NCBI RefSeq assembly: GCF_014208045.1
Contig: NZ_JACHML010000001.1
Location: 248,001 to 312,000, forward strand
Source of the DNA: Microbacterium thalassium
GTDB taxonomy: Bacteria; Actinomycetota; Actinomycetes; Actinomycetales; Microbacteriaceae
DNA length: 64,000 nt
Reading direction: 5' to 3'
The notes under the pieces were generated by a model that ran no database searches, was not told the origin of the DNA, and worked only from the letters and a program-made list of their open reading frames with translations. Positions 16,381 through 26,291 of this stretch are shown in pieces. Each line of letters opens with the position of its first letter. Position 1 is the first letter of the stretch. The position numbers were made by a program, and so were the translations under genes.

Positions 16381-18461
16381 CGCGCCACCGCCTCGAGGGT
16401 CAGTTCGTCGACGCGGACGCAGCGGACCGAGTCGACGAGGGGTACGGGCGAGGATGTGCAGGCGTCGGTGGCGAATGCGCACCGGTTGGCGAAATGGCAG
16501 CCCTTCGGCCACTCCCCCGCGAGCGGCACCCGCCCGGAGATCGTCGGCAGGCGGTCCACCTGGGCCTCGGAGGCCGGGTTGGCCGCCAGCAGCGCGGACG
16601 TGTACGGATGGCGTGGGTTGTGGAACAGGTCGGTCGTCGTGCCGACTTCGACGATCTCACCCGCGTACATGATCGCGGCACGGTCGCAGGTCTCGGCTAC
16701 GACACCGAGGTCGTGGGTGATCATCAGAACCCCCATGCCGTACTCGTCGCGCAGGTCCATGATCAGGTCGAGGACCTGAGCCTGTGTGGTCACATCGAGC
16801 GCCGAGGTCGCCTCGTCGGCGATCAGCAGCTTCGGATCGGCGGCGAGGGCCATCGCAATGGCGACACGCTGCGCCATGCCGCCCGAGAACTGATGCGGAT
16901 AGTGGTCGAGACGCTCGCGCGGGTTCGTGACTCCGACCCGGTCGAGCAGCTCGACAGCGCGTTCCCGCGCCTCCGGCTTCGACATGCCCTTGTGCTCGCG
17001 CAACGGCTCGATGAGCTGCTTGCCGACGGTGTGCACCGGGGAGAGCGCCGACAGCGGGTCCTGGAACACCACGCCGATCCCAGCACCGCGGACTGTGCGA
17101 AGCATCGTCTGCGACTGGAATGCCAGCTGCGTACCGTCGAACAGGATCGAGCCTGCCGACAGTCGCGTGCGCGGTGGCAGGAGCCCCATGACCGCCTTGG
17201 CGAACATCGACTTGCCGGAGCCCGACTCACCGAGCAGTCCCACGATCTCCCCCTGGCCGATGGCCAGATGCGCTCCCGAGACCAGTGGGACGACATCCCC
17301 TTCAGGCCTCTCGAGCGCCACCGACAGCCCGCGCACGTCCAGCACAGCCCCGGGAACCGGTTCGGGGAGAACCTCGGTGGCGCCCGTGGGCGTCTCGATC
17401 TCCTTCACCTTCTGCGGGAACGGGCTGGCCGCATCGGGCGCCGCATCATCGGCGCTCTGTGCGCCCATTGAGTATGTCTGACCGGGCAACGTCGCGGACG
17501 CCGCCGTCGGGGCGTTGCTCATCCCGGGCAGCTCGGCCGTCGTCAGGCGCTTGCGCGGTGACTTCCGGACGCCGCCCGTGATCGCGTCGTTGAGCCCGTC
17601 GCCGAAGAAGTTGAACGCCAGCACGGTGATCACGATCGCGATGCCCGGAGGGAAGACGAGGAACGGCTGCTGTGCCTGATGCTCCACCGCGCCACTGAGC
17701 ATGCCACCCCAGGTGGGCGTGTCACGGTCCAGGCCGACGCCGAGGAAGCTGAGGCCGGATTCGATCATGATGGCCGAGCCGAAGAAGACGGCGGCCTGGA
17801 TGATGATCGGGCCGATCAGATTCGGCAGCACCTGCCGGAAGATGATCACCCGCTCCTTCATACCCGCGACGTACGCGGACTCGACGTAGAGCTTGTGGCG
17901 CTCCGAGAGCGTGACCGCGCGCGTGAGGCGGGCGAAGCCCATCGTGAAGATGAGCCCGATCGCGAGCATCAGCGTCCACAGGCTCCTTCCGAGGATCGCG
18001 ATCACCGCGAGCGCGACCAGGATGCCCGGGAGCGCCTGGGCGACGTCGACGAGGCGAGACCCCAGCCGGTCGGTCCATCCGCCGCGATACCCGAGGAGGA
18101 GGCCGAGCGGCACGCCCAGCAGCGCGGCGATCACAACCGAACCGAGCGCGACGACGAGGGCGACCCGTGTGCCGAAGATGAGGCGGCTGAGCTCATCTTG
18201 ACCCAGGTCATTCGTCCCCAGCCAGTGCGCCGCCGTCGGACCGGAGAGCAGGTCGGCGTAGTCGGACTGGTTGGGGTCGTAGGGCGCGAGAACCGGAGCG
18301 AAGATCGCAACGACGGCGAGGAACACGATCGTCCAGAAGGCAGCGACGGTGAGCGGCTGCCGGCGAACTCGATCGAAGATGCGGCGTGCGCTGGACGGCG
18401 ATTTCTGCCCCTTCTGGGGCTTGCCCACGCGAGTGAGATTGATGGTGTAGGTGTCGGTCAT
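16377..18461 (-). CDS. Fused DppC-like permease and DppD-like ATPase
   Basis: A 694-residue fusion. Residues about 1-310 are a DppC-type permease: an OppC N-terminal segment, hydrophobic helices, and the EAA loop in YVAGMKERVIIFRQVLPNL. After a Pro/Ala-rich linker (about 310-370) follows a complete ATPase: Walker A GESGSGKS, Q-loop VFQDPLSALSP, signature FSGGMAQR, Walker B LLIADEATSALD and switch His in MITHDLG. A Cys-containing tail (GCHFANRCAFATDAC) resembles the C-terminal Cys cluster of OppD proteins. Such fusions are known in actinobacteria. The assembled transporter would be SBP, DppB, fusion and OppF. Start overlaps the DppB stop. Confidence 0.92.
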   Translation of the reverse strand: MTDTYTINLTRVGKPQKGQKSPSSARRIFDRVRRQPLTVAAFWTIVFLAVVAIFAPVLAPYDPNQSDYADLLSGPTAAHWLGTNDLGQDELSRLIFGTRVALVVALGSVVIAALLGVPLGLLLGYRGGWTDRLGSRLVDVAQALPGILVALAVIAILGRSLWTLMLAIGLIFTMGFARLTRAVTLSERHKLYVESAYVAGMKERVIIFRQVLPNLIGPIIIQAAVFFGSAIMIESGLSFLGVGLDRDTPTWGGMLSGAVEHQAQQPFLVFPPGIAIVITVLAFNFFGDGLNDAITGGVRKSPRKRLTTAELPGMSNAPTAASATLPGQTYSMGAQSADDAAPDAASPFPQKVKEIETPTGATEVLPEPVPGAVLDVRGLSVALERPEGDVVPLVSGAHLAIGQGEIVGLLGESGSGKSMFAKAVMGLLPPRTRLSAGSILFDGTQLAFQSQTMLRTVRGAGIGVVFQDPLSALSPVHTVGKQLIEPLREHKGMSKPEARERAVELLDRVGVTNPRERLDHYPHQFSGGMAQRVAIAMALAADPKLLIADEATSALDVTTQAQVLDLIMDLRDEYGMGVLMITHDLGVVAETCDRAAIMYAGEIVEVGTTTDLFHNPRHPYTSALLAANPASEAQVDRLPTISGRVPLAGEWPKGCHFANRCAFATDACTSSPVPLVDSVRCVRVDELTLEAVAR

Positions 18462-19402
18462 TGGGGGCGCGCCTTCGGGTTGAGCAGGCCATAGCAGATG
18501 TCCAGGACGAAGTTCACGAGGATCACGATCAGGGCGATCATGAGAACTCCGCCTTGTACGACGGGGAAGTCCTTGCCGATGACGCTGCGGAGCATGAGGT
18601 CGCCGATGCCGGGGAACGCGAACACCTGCCCCACGACGAAGCTTGCGCCGATGAGGATGCTGACCGTGAGGCCCGTCGAAGCCAGCACGGGGATCAGTGC
18701 GTTCTTGAGGCCGTAGCGGAAGATCACCCGTCCGCGCGACATGCCGGTCGCCGTCAGCGTGTCCACCCAGCGGGCGGACAGCGTCTCGGCCATCGACGTG
18801 CGCATCGACCGCGCGATCAACGCGGCGGATCCGACTCCGAGTGCGATCGAGGGGAGGATGAGTCCCTGCGCCCAGCGGACCGGATCCACCTCGAACGGCA
18901 CGTAGGCGATGACGGGCACCCACCTCAACTGCACCGAGAAGACCAGCAGCAGGACGATACCGAGCCAGAACTCGGGGATGGCGACCGTGATCGCCGTGAT
19001 GGTGGTCGTCGTGCGGTCGGTCGTCGACCCGGGGCGAGTGCCGCCGAGCAGCCCGAGCGCCAGGCCGATGAGCACGGCGACGACGAGGCCGCCGAATACC
19101 AGCGACAGCGTCGCCGGCATCCGCTCGAGGATCATGTCGGTGACCGGCCGGCCGATGGCGTACGACGTCCCGAGGTCTCCTTGGAACGCGGCAGCGAACC
19201 AGGTGATCATGCGGGTGAAGAAGGGCTGATCCAGGCCGAGCTGAGCCTCGACCTGAGCGATGCGCTCAGGATTGGCCGACGTGCCGAGGATCGCCGCCGC
19301 GGGGCTGCCGGGCACGAGGTAGGTCATCAGGAAGACGACCAGGGCGACCAGGATGAGCTGGGGGACCACGAGGGCGAGGCGGAAGGCGATGAGCTTGCCC
19401 AT
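18458..19402 (-). CDS. ABC importer permease, DppB type
   Basis: A 314-residue inner-membrane permease. An N-terminal helix (LALVVPQLILVALVVFLMTY) is followed by a periplasmic-side loop and the binding-protein-dependent transport domain. The EAA loop reads LTATGMSRGRVIFRYGLKN. It pairs with the DppC half of the downstream fusion. It lies 57 bases after the binding-protein gene, a gap with no strong terminator. Confidence 0.92.
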   Translation of the reverse strand: MGKLIAFRLALVVPQLILVALVVFLMTYLVPGSPAAAILGTSANPERIAQVEAQLGLDQPFFTRMITWFAAAFQGDLGTSYAIGRPVTDMILERMPATLSLVFGGLVVAVLIGLALGLLGGTRPGSTTDRTTTTITAITVAIPEFWLGIVLLLVFSVQLRWVPVIAYVPFEVDPVRWAQGLILPSIALGVGSAALIARSMRTSMAETLSARWVDTLTATGMSRGRVIFRYGLKNALIPVLASTGLTVSILIGASFVVGQVFAFPGIGDLMLRSVIGKDFPVVQGGVLMIALIVILVNFVLDICYGLLNPKARPQ

Positions 19403-19459
19403 CAGTCCTCCCGCCCCGCCGTGTACTGCATGTTCGTCACTAGTATCCGTGTGTTCGGG

Positions 19460-20980
19460 TCAGCCCGCGGGAGTGATCTCTCGGAGGTTGAGGTTGTTCG
19501 CCTCGAACGGGTACGACGGAGCGGACACGTTCGCGACGGTGTCGGCGTTGTAGGCGATGACCTCGAAGCCGCGAGCGTGGGCACAGGTGAGCGCCTCGTC
19601 CGCGATGATCTTGGTCACGTCCGCCCACAGGGCGTCGGCCTCCTCGCTGTCGCCGGCGGCGATCGCGGCGTCGGCGGCTGCCTTGAGCTCATCGCTCTCG
19701 ACGCCCGACGGGTTGCCGCCCGCGTCGGCAGCGAACCAGGCCTTGTACCACTCGAACGGCGTCAGTTCGTCGTTGGAGCCGAGCCCGATCGGGTAGGTGC
19801 CGCTGTTCCATCCCTGGAACCACTCGGGCGGCGGAACCGTCGTCACGGCGATGCCGAACCCGGGCAGCTGGCTCGCCTGGTCCATGTAGATGGTCGACTG
19901 CGTCGTGGTGAACGGCGCCGCGATCATCTCACCGTCGATCGTCGGGCTTCCGGCCGACTCCCACAGCGACGTGGCTTCGTCGACGTCGGTCGGGTAGCCG
20001 GTGATGTCCGGGTTGTAGCCCTGCGAGCCCTCGAGGAAGTGCTGCGTCGCGGCCTCCCCGCCGTTCACGTCGACCATCTGCTGCACGTCGAGGGAGTAGC
20101 AGATCGCCTGGCGGACTTCGACGTCCGCGAACAGGCCGCCGGGACCCCGATCGAAGAACATGACGTTGTTGCGGATCGCCGGGTACTGGAAAGTCTCGAC
20201 GACGGTGCCGTCGTAGCGGGGAAGGACTTCTTCCTCGGTGTCGGTGACGTCGATCTCGCCGTTGATCACGGCAGCGGCCGCGGCCTCATCGTCCGGGATC
20301 GCGTAGAGCTCCACGTTTGCGAATCCGGGCTCATCGCCCCAGTAGTCCTCGAACTGCGTGAAGCTCATCACCGTGCCGGCGGTCGAGCCGTCGGCGTCGT
20401 ACGCCCAGGGCGCGGTGCCGATCGGGTCCGTTGCGATGCTCCCATCCTCGATCGCCGCGGGGCTCGCGATCGGGAGCACCCGCGTCGACAGCGTCGTCGG
20501 CATTGAGGGAGTCGGTCCTGTGAAGTTCAGGACCACCGTGCTCTCATCGGGAGTTTCGACCGACTCGATCACGGCGAGCTGCGCACCGAATGGACCAGGC
20601 GTGTTCTTGACGGTGTCGATGTTCACTGCGACGGCCTCGGCGTTGAACGGCTCGCCGTCGTGGAACGTCACGCCCTGCTGCAGGTTGAGGGTCAAGGACG
20701 TCGAGTCTTCGCTCAGCTCCCACGACTCGGCGAGCCCGGGAGCGAGATCCCCGGCGTCGTCGCGCGTGATGAGGTTCTCGTAGACGATCCGCATCGGACC
20801 GCCCTCGAATTCGTAGCCGGGCGCCCAGGTTTCGGGGAAGGCCCCGAAGTTCAGGCGAAGAGTGCCCGATGCCTCCGAGCCCGAGTCGGTCGGTGTCGGA
20901 TCGCCGCTCTGGGTGCAACCGGTGAGAACGAGAGCAGCGATCCCCAGCGGGATCGTCGCCCTCAGTGCAGTGAACTTCAT
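19460..20980 (-). CDS. Family 5 substrate-binding lipoprotein of the ABC importer
   Basis: A 506-residue extracellular solute-binding protein. The signal peptide MKFTALRATIPLGIAALVLT ends in the lipobox LTGC, with Cys22 as the lipid-modified residue, then a Ser/Gly/Thr-rich linker. SBP_bac_5 features include DDAGDLAPGLAESWELSED, LQQGVTFHDGEPFNAEAV and VRQAICYSLD. Family members bind peptides, nickel chelates, opines or sugars, so the ligand stays open. It is the first gene of the importer operon, divergent from a LysR regulator. Confidence 0.92.
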   Translation of the reverse strand: MKFTALRATIPLGIAALVLTGCTQSGDPTPTDSGSEASGTLRLNFGAFPETWAPGYEFEGGPMRIVYENLITRDDAGDLAPGLAESWELSEDSTSLTLNLQQGVTFHDGEPFNAEAVAVNIDTVKNTPGPFGAQLAVIESVETPDESTVVLNFTGPTPSMPTTLSTRVLPIASPAAIEDGSIATDPIGTAPWAYDADGSTAGTVMSFTQFEDYWGDEPGFANVELYAIPDDEAAAAAVINGEIDVTDTEEEVLPRYDGTVVETFQYPAIRNNVMFFDRGPGGLFADVEVRQAICYSLDVQQMVDVNGGEAATQHFLEGSQGYNPDITGYPTDVDEATSLWESAGSPTIDGEMIAAPFTTTQSTIYMDQASQLPGFGIAVTTVPPPEWFQGWNSGTYPIGLGSNDELTPFEWYKAWFAADAGGNPSGVESDELKAAADAAIAAGDSEEADALWADVTKIIADEALTCAHARGFEVIAYNADTVANVSAPSYPFEANNLNLREITPAG

Positions 20981-21092
20981 GATGCGCTGACGCCTCCTTG
21001 CGTTCGGACCCGTCCGTCGGGCCCTGCGTGTTCATGTGGTGGTCTCGGTCGCATTTCGGCGAGCCACCGGTGTTGCTGTGCCATCACGGTAC

Positions 21093-21115
21093 ATATCGGC
21101 TCGGAATCCAGATAT
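21093..21115. promoter_or_regulatory. Candidate LysR-type box
   Basis: ATATC (21093-21097) and GATAT (21111-21115) form an interrupted dyad with a 13-base centre, which includes the T-N11-A arrangement of LysR sites. It sits between the divergent binding-protein gene (start 20980) and LysR gene (start 21261). Confidence 0.45.
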
Positions 21116-21260
21116 CTCCGGAAGCGCAAGCTAATGGTGCACGCTCGTGCTCCTGGGATCAGACGCTCGCGGCATCCTCGCATCCAACGCGTCGATCCGC
21201 CTCGGGCTAGGCTGGAAGGCGGTGCCGGCGCCGTCCTCGTCGGTGTGGAGGAGGCATCGG

Positions 21261-22169
21261 ATGGACCGCCTGGTCGTCATGCGGACGTTCGTCACAGTGG
21301 CGAAGTCGTCGAGCTTCAGCGGCGCAGCCCGCGAACTGAACATCTCGGGGTCGCTCGTATCGCGCCACGTCGCGGACCTCGAACGCCAGGTGGGAGTGCG
21401 GCTGGTCAACCGCACCGCCCGTTCGGTGAGCCTCACCGACGCAGGCCATCAGTACGCCGAGTTCGCCGAGCGGATCCTTGACGAGATCGACGCCGAGGAC
21501 CACGCACTGTCCCACTCGCAGGACGCGCCGGAGGGTCCGATCTCGGTGATCTGCCCGAAGTGGATCGGCACGCTCGATCTCGGCACCGCCATCGCCGCCT
21601 TCGCCCGCGATCATCCCAAGATCACGGTCAAGTTCGAGCTCGGCGGCATGTCGGATCGAAACTACGACTTTCTCGACCGCGGCTACGATGTTGCCTTCCA
21701 CACGAGGGATCTCCGCGACTCGAACGTGCTGATCCGCCGAGTGTCCGAGCTGCCCTTCCTGCTGGTGGCCTCCGAGGATTACGTCCGCCGCAAGGGGCGT
21801 CCCGCATCGGTGGCCGAGCTGGCCGACTTCGACTGCATCCTGCATCCGAACGACCCGGTGTGGCGGCTCGGCTCCGGCTCGGACACGATCCACCACAAGG
21901 TGCAGAACCCTGCCGTGGTCGCGAACTCGTACCTCGTCATCGAGAAGCTCGTCGAGGCCGGCTGCGGCATCGCGCTGATTCCGCGACGCCCCGCGATGAA
22001 GCGGCTCGCAGAGGGCTCACTCATCGAGCTGCTGCCCGAGCACGCACCACCCGCCCGGTCGCTCTACGCTGTTCACGGGCCTGGTGGACGCACGCCGGAG
22101 CGCGTGAAGGTCTTCCTTGACTTCATGACCGACTGGTTCCGCCGCGCCAACGAGTCGACCGAGGTGTGA
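21261..22169 (+). CDS. LysR-family transcriptional regulator
   Basis: A 302-residue regulator. The N-terminal winged helix (FVTVAKSSSFSGAARELNISG, SLVSRHVADLERQVGVRLV) is followed by NRTARSVSLTDAG and an effector domain from about residue 90. The GGAGGAGG ribosome binding site precedes ATG 21261, so the longer upstream open frame is not used. It is divergent from the ABC importer operon and likely its activator in response to the imported compound or a product. Confidence 0.9.
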   Translation: MDRLVVMRTFVTVAKSSSFSGAARELNISGSLVSRHVADLERQVGVRLVNRTARSVSLTDAGHQYAEFAERILDEIDAEDHALSHSQDAPEGPISVICPKWIGTLDLGTAIAAFARDHPKITVKFELGGMSDRNYDFLDRGYDVAFHTRDLRDSNVLIRRVSELPFLLVASEDYVRRKGRPASVAELADFDCILHPNDPVWRLGSGSDTIHHKVQNPAVVANSYLVIEKLVEAGCGIALIPRRPAMKRLAEGSLIELLPEHAPPARSLYAVHGPGGRTPERVKVFLDFMTDWFRRANESTEV

Positions 22170-22175
22170 CCGTCG

Positions 22176-22277
22176 TCAGTCGGTTTCGGGGCCCTGGCAG
22201 TAGTCGCACGACAGGTCCTCGCAGCACCACGAGTCTTCCGCCTGCTCCTGACGTCGCTCGGGCAGGATGACGATCAT
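22176..22277 (-). CDS. Tiny Cys-rich ORF coupled to the AhpD-like gene
   Basis: A 33-residue reading frame that starts two bases after the stop of the upstream AhpD/CMD-like gene, with GAGGCC just before the ATG. The C-terminal half, WCCEDLSCDYCQGPETD, holds four Cys in 10 residues, and the N-terminal half is charged. It could be a translationally coupled metal-binding or redox peptide, or a peptide modified after translation. No family is recognised. It may also be chance, since it lies between convergent genes. Confidence 0.35.
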   Translation of the reverse strand: MIVILPERRQEQAEDSWCCEDLSCDYCQGPETD

Positions 22278-22279
22278 CG

Positions 22280-22864
22280 TCAGGCCTCCGCGGGTTCGAC
22301 CTTCGCGTAGCCGCGAACGTCGGGGAACGGGGGGACCTTGTTCGGCTGCAGGTCGACCTGGAACGTGTTCAGGCACATCGACAGCATCGTGTAGTTGCCG
22401 AGCAGGCCGATCGCGTCGACGAGCTGCTGGTCGGTGAACAGCTCCTTGAGCCGCGCGAACGTCTCGTCCGAGACGAAGTGAGTCGTCAGCAGCTCGACGG
22501 CGAAGTCGTGGAAGGCCTTCAGCTCGGCGTCGTCGCCGAAGTCCGGCTCTCCCCACCTCGCGAGCGCCTGGATCGCCTCGGCCGGGACGCCGGTCTCGAT
22601 CGCCTTCTGGACGTGGGCGTTCCACGAGAACTGAGCATCGAAGTAGCGCGCCGCCACGAGCAGGCTGTACTCGCGGATCCGCTCGGGCATGCTGCAGTCG
22701 AAGCGCACGAACGCCCCGAGGGACTCGGTGCGGTCGCACAGGTCCGGGCTGTGCAGCCACACCTTGAACGGCCCGCCGATCTTGCCGCGCTTGGCGATGA
22801 TGCGGTCGGCGAGCTCCCGCTGGCGCTCGGTCATGTCTTCGTACGGCGTGACGTCGAGTCGCAT
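22280..22864 (-). CDS. AhpD-like / carboxymuconolactone decarboxylase family protein
   Basis: A 194-residue all-helical protein of the CMD/AhpD superfamily. It shows GGPFKVWLHSPDLCDR near residue 35, helices with FDCSMPERIREYSLLVAARYF, and QFSWNAHVQKAIETGV. In AhpD-type enzymes this last region carries a CxxC with His. Here the redox Cys pair is missing (SWNAH), so alkyl hydroperoxidase activity is unlikely and a decarboxylase or hydrolase role fits better. GGAGG lies before ATG 22864. It is divergent from the rhamnosidase gene. Confidence 0.75.
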   Translation of the reverse strand: MRLDVTPYEDMTERQRELADRIIAKRGKIGGPFKVWLHSPDLCDRTESLGAFVRFDCSMPERIREYSLLVAARYFDAQFSWNAHVQKAIETGVPAEAIQALARWGEPDFGDDAELKAFHDFAVELLTTHFVSDETFARLKELFTDQQLVDAIGLLGNYTMLSMCLNTFQVDLQPNKVPPFPDVRGYAKVEPAEA

Positions 22865-22991
22865 GTGTGCCTCCATATGACGCATGTTCGATACGTCCGA
22901 GACACTAGGTGCGCCGACGCGCGTCCACGAGGGTCGGCGTCGCAACGTTAGCGTGCACCCCGTGAAGGATCGCCCCGCCTAGCGTGGGAAC

Positions 22992-25793
22992 GTGCCCGCA
23001 CGTATCGCCACGCTCACCGCCGAGCTGCGCTCGGACTCCGCCGCCGTCGCCGTCGCCACCCCGCGACTGTCCTGGACGGTCGCGTCGGACGACCCTGGAT
23101 GGATTCAACAGTGGGCGGAACTGCGCCGCGGCGATGAGGTGCGCCGCATCGACGGCCGCGCCAGCGTCCTCGCAGACTGGCCCTTCGCACCGCTCGCGGC
23201 CGGCGAGCGCGCGCACGTCGAGGTGCGCGCCGCCTCGACGAAGGGCACGGTGACCCCATGGAGCTCGCCTCTCCAGGTGTGGGCCGCGTTCGCAGCCGAG
23301 TGGACCGCGCGCCCCATCGCCCTCGCCGATCCCCGCGGGATCGCCCAGCCGGCCCTGCTCCGGCGCGAGTTCACGGTCGGCGCCGGTCTGGCGCGCGCGA
23401 CGCTGCACTGGACGGCCCTCGGGGTGGTCGACCTCGTCCTCGACGGCGCGCCCGTCGGCGACGCCGTGATGACCCCGGGATGGACGAGCTATCGAGAGCG
23501 CCTCGTCTACGAGACCGCCGACGTCACCGACATCCTCGCGGCCGGCCCGCACGCGCTGGGCGCGCTGCTCGCCGGCGGGTGGTACACCGAGGGGTATCAG
23601 GTGCTCACCGCCCCCAAGCGCTTCTACGGCGATCAGCCGCGCTTCGCCGGGCAGCTGGTGCTGGAATACGCCGACGGGTCGCGCGAGGTCGTCGCCACCG
23701 ACCCGTCGTGGCGTGCCGCGGCCGGACCGATCCTCTCCAGCGGGGTCTACGACGGCGAGCACGTCGACGCGCGCCTCACCCCCCACGGGTGGGACCGCTC
23801 CGGCTTCGACGACTCGGCCTGGGCGCCCGCCGTCGTCACCGGCGAGCCGCTGCGAGGACTCGAGGCCCGCGACGCACCGCCGGTCCGACGCACCGGGTCG
23901 CGCACGGCGCAGTCGGTGACGCGGACCCCGAGCGGCCGCATCCTGCTGGACTTCGGGCAGAACCTCGTCGGCCGACTGCGGCTGCGGGTGAGCGGCGCCG
24001 CGGGCACCACGATCACCGTCCGGCACGCCGAGGTGCTGCAGGACGGCGAGCTGGCCCTCCGCCCCCTCAAGAGCGCCAAGGCGACCGACTCGTTCACCCT
24101 GGCGGGGGACGGCGTCGAGGAGTTCGAGCCGCGGTTCACCTTCCACGGCTTCCGCTACGCCGACATCGACGGGTGGCCGGGAGAGTTCGATGCGGATGCC
24201 GTCGAAGCGGTCATCCTCGGCAGCGACCTCGAGCGCACCGGGTGGTTCTCGTCGTCCGACGACCTGCTGAACCGGCTTCACGAGAACGTCGTGTGGACCG
24301 AGCGCGGCAACTACCTGGCCGTGCCGCAGGACTGCCCGCAGCGCGACGAGCGACTGGGCTGGACCGGCGACACGCAGCTGTTCGCGCCGACGGCGCAGTT
24401 CCTGTTCGACACGCACGCGTTCCTGCGCTCGTGGCTGCGCGACCTGCGGATCGAGCAGGATCGCCTGGGCGGTGTCGTGCCGCTGTTCGCGCCCGACGTG
24501 CTGCCCGACTTCGCCGACCGCGGCCCGATGGCCGCCTGGGGCGATGCGATCGCGATCGTCCCTGATGTGCTGGCGCGCAGCAGCGGAGACCGCGAACTCC
24601 TCGCCGAGTTCTACCCGGGCATGCGCGCGTGGCTCGAGGTCGTCCTCGCCGAAGCCGACGACGAGGGGCTGTGGACCAGCGGACGCCAGCTCGGCGACTG
24701 GCTCGACCCGAACGCGCCGCCGAACGCGCCGTCGCGCACGCGCACCGACAGCGACGTCGTCGCCACCGCCTACCTCGCCCGCACCGCGCAGCTGACCGCC
24801 GACATCGCGGAGACGCTCGGCGAGGACGCCGACGCCGCCCGGTTCGCGGCGGCCGCGGCATCCGCCCGCCTGGCGTTCACCGACGCGTTCGTGACCCCCT
24901 CCGGGCGCATGATGTGCGACACCCAGACCGCGTACGCCGTCGCGATCGCCTTCGACCTGATCGAGGATGCCGAGCTGCGGCGGCTCGTCGGCGACCGGCT
25001 CGCGTTCGCCGTGCGCCGCGACGGACACCACATCGCCACGGGGCTTGTGGGCACCGCTGTCCTGATGCAGGCGCTCACGGCCGCCGGGCACCTCGACACC
25101 GCCGAACGGCTGCTGTTCCAGACCGAGTCGCCCTCGTGGCTGTACCCGGTGACGGTGGGGGCGACGACGGTGTGGGAGCGCTGGGACGGACTGCGCGAGG
25201 ACGGCTCGCTAAACCCCGGGGCGATGATCTCGTTCAATCACGTGGCGTTCGGCGCGGTCGCCGAATGGCTCCACACGACGGTGGCCGGGCTCGAACCCGA
25301 CGAGCCCGGCTACCGTCGCATCCGGATCGCACCGACGCCGCTGCGGCGGCTCTCCCACGCGCAGGCACGGCACCTGACGCCGTACGGGCACGCGTCCGCC
25401 GGCTGGGAGCGCGCCACAGACGGTGTGCGCGTGTTTGCCGAGGTGCCGCCGAACACCACCGCCGTCGTCGCCCTGCCCGACGGTCGCCGCACCGAGGTCG
25501 GCTCCGGCACGCACGAGTGGTTGTGCCCCGAGGCGCCGGCATCCGACCCGGCCCCGGTGGACCTGGAGTCGTCGATGGCCGACCTCGCGGACGACCCCGC
25601 CGCGTACCGCGCCTTCCACGCGGCCCTCGCCGCGCAGCCGAACCGGTTCCTCGCCGCCGGCGTGCGGGCCAACGCCCTGTACACGCCGGGGCGCAGCATC
25701 CGCGACGCCCTGATCTTCGCGGACGACGCGGCGCTCGCCGCCGTCTCGGCCGCGCTGGCGACCACCCATCCGAACCCAGGAGGTACCCCATGA
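22992..25793 (+). CDS. GH78 alpha-L-rhamnosidase
   Basis: A 933-residue glycoside hydrolase family 78 enzyme that releases terminal alpha-L-rhamnose from glycosides such as flavonoid or saponin conjugates. An N-terminal beta domain (1-100) precedes the concanavalin-like domain (about 120-280), a second beta domain (to about 400) and an alpha/alpha barrel. The family active-site block is [13 protein letters not shown] (448-460), carrying the general-acid Glu and Asp. VWERWDGL is also conserved. No signal peptide is seen, so it should act in the cytoplasm on imported glycosides. The GTG start at 22992 has only a weak ribosome binding site. The stop overlaps the cupin start. Confidence 0.92.
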   Translation: MPARIATLTAELRSDSAAVAVATPRLSWTVASDDPGWIQQWAELRRGDEVRRIDGRASVLADWPFAPLAAGERAHVEVRAASTKGTVTPWSSPLQVWAAFAAEWTARPIALADPRGIAQPALLRREFTVGAGLARATLHWTALGVVDLVLDGAPVGDAVMTPGWTSYRERLVYETADVTDILAAGPHALGALLAGGWYTEGYQVLTAPKRFYGDQPRFAGQLVLEYADGSREVVATDPSWRAAAGPILSSGVYDGEHVDARLTPHGWDRSGFDDSAWAPAVVTGEPLRGLEARDAPPVRRTGSRTAQSVTRTPSGRILLDFGQNLVGRLRLRVSGAAGTTITVRHAEVLQDGELALRPLKSAKATDSFTLAGDGVEEFEPRFTFHGFRYADIDGWPGEFDADAVEAVILGSDLERTGWFSSSDDLLNRLHENVVWTERGNYLAVPQDCPQRDERLGWTGDTQLFAPTAQFLFDTHAFLRSWLRDLRIEQDRLGGVVPLFAPDVLPDFADRGPMAAWGDAIAIVPDVLARSSGDRELLAEFYPGMRAWLEVVLAEADDEGLWTSGRQLGDWLDPNAPPNAPSRTRTDSDVVATAYLARTAQLTADIAETLGEDADAARFAAAAASARLAFTDAFVTPSGRMMCDTQTAYAVAIAFDLIEDAELRRLVGDRLAFAVRRDGHHIATGLVGTAVLMQALTAAGHLDTAERLLFQTESPSWLYPVTVGATTVWERWDGLREDGSLNPGAMISFNHVAFGAVAEWLHTTVAGLEPDEPGYRRIRIAPTPLRRLSHAQARHLTPYGHASAGWERATDGVRVFAEVPPNTTAVVALPDGRRTEVGSGTHEWLCPEAPASDPAPVDLESSMADLADDPAAYRAFHAALAAQPNRFLAAGVRANALYTPGRSIRDALIFADDAALAAVSAALATTHPNPGGTP

Positions 25794-26227
25794 CGACGAT
25801 CCGCATCTTCGACGAGATCGAGGTGCTCGACCGCGGCGGCGCCGTCAAGACGTGGCCGCTCATCACCACCGAGACCAGCGGCGGCGAGAACGATCTGGCA
25901 ACCGGCATCAGCGTGTACCCGGTGGGCGCCGGCGCACCGCTGCACTCCCACAACTGCGACGAGCAGGTGCTGATCCTCGAGGGCGAGGGCTTCGTCGAGG
26001 TGCACGAGGCCGGCAAGGACGTCGCCGACGGCATCCTGCGCCGCCAGCTCGTCAAGGACGACACGGCATACGTCAAGGCGGATGTCTTCCACCGCTATCA
26101 GAACACCGGCGACACCCCGATGCGGATCCTGTGGATCTATCCGCAGGCCTACGTGACCCGCACGTTCGGCGACACGGGCAAGACCGTCGAGCACCTGACC
26201 GCCGAGGACGCCATGGGCGGCCGCTGA
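25790..26227 (+). CDS. Single-domain cupin
   Basis: A 145-residue cupin. Metal-ligand motif 1 is [18 protein letters not shown] (His, His, Glu) and motif 2 is [11 protein letters not shown] (His). The protein may be a small dioxygenase, sugar isomerase or epimerase. Overlap with the rhamnosidase (ATGA) and a GGAGGTAC ribosome binding site inside it indicate co-translation and a role on the rhamnose or the released aglycone. Confidence 0.8.
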   Translation: MTTIRIFDEIEVLDRGGAVKTWPLITTETSGGENDLATGISVYPVGAGAPLHSHNCDEQVLILEGEGFVEVHEAGKDVADGILRRQLVKDDTAYVKADVFHRYQNTGDTPMRILWIYPQAYVTRTFGDTGKTVEHLTAEDAMGGR

Positions 26228-26239
26228 GTTGCACCGACG

Positions 26240-26277
26240 ACGAGGGAGGGATGCCGGCTCCGGCCTCCCTCCCTCGT
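26240..26277. terminator. Bidirectional terminator after the cupin gene
   Basis: ACGAGGGAGG and CCTCCCTCGT-like arms form a G+C-rich stem with an inner GCCGG/CCGGC stem. It lies between convergent genes (cupin + and quinone oxidoreductase -). Confidence 0.75.
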
Positions 26278-26291
26278 GTTCTGTGCGCGTG

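Noticed and set aside
18461..20506. A 681-codon open frame on the plus strand
   Set aside because: Opposite to the DppB and binding-protein genes, which have clear motifs. The predicted protein is a His/Arg/Asp-rich shadow.
21131..21147. GGTGCACGCTCGTGC as a sixth copy of the regulon palindrome
   Set aside because: The half-site spacing and symmetry do not match the TGTGC-N5-GCACA pattern.
22905..25091. A 728-codon open frame on the minus strand
   Set aside because: It is antisense to the GH78 gene. Its composition is Arg/Gly/Asp-rich without domain motifs, the usual shadow of a high-GC gene.
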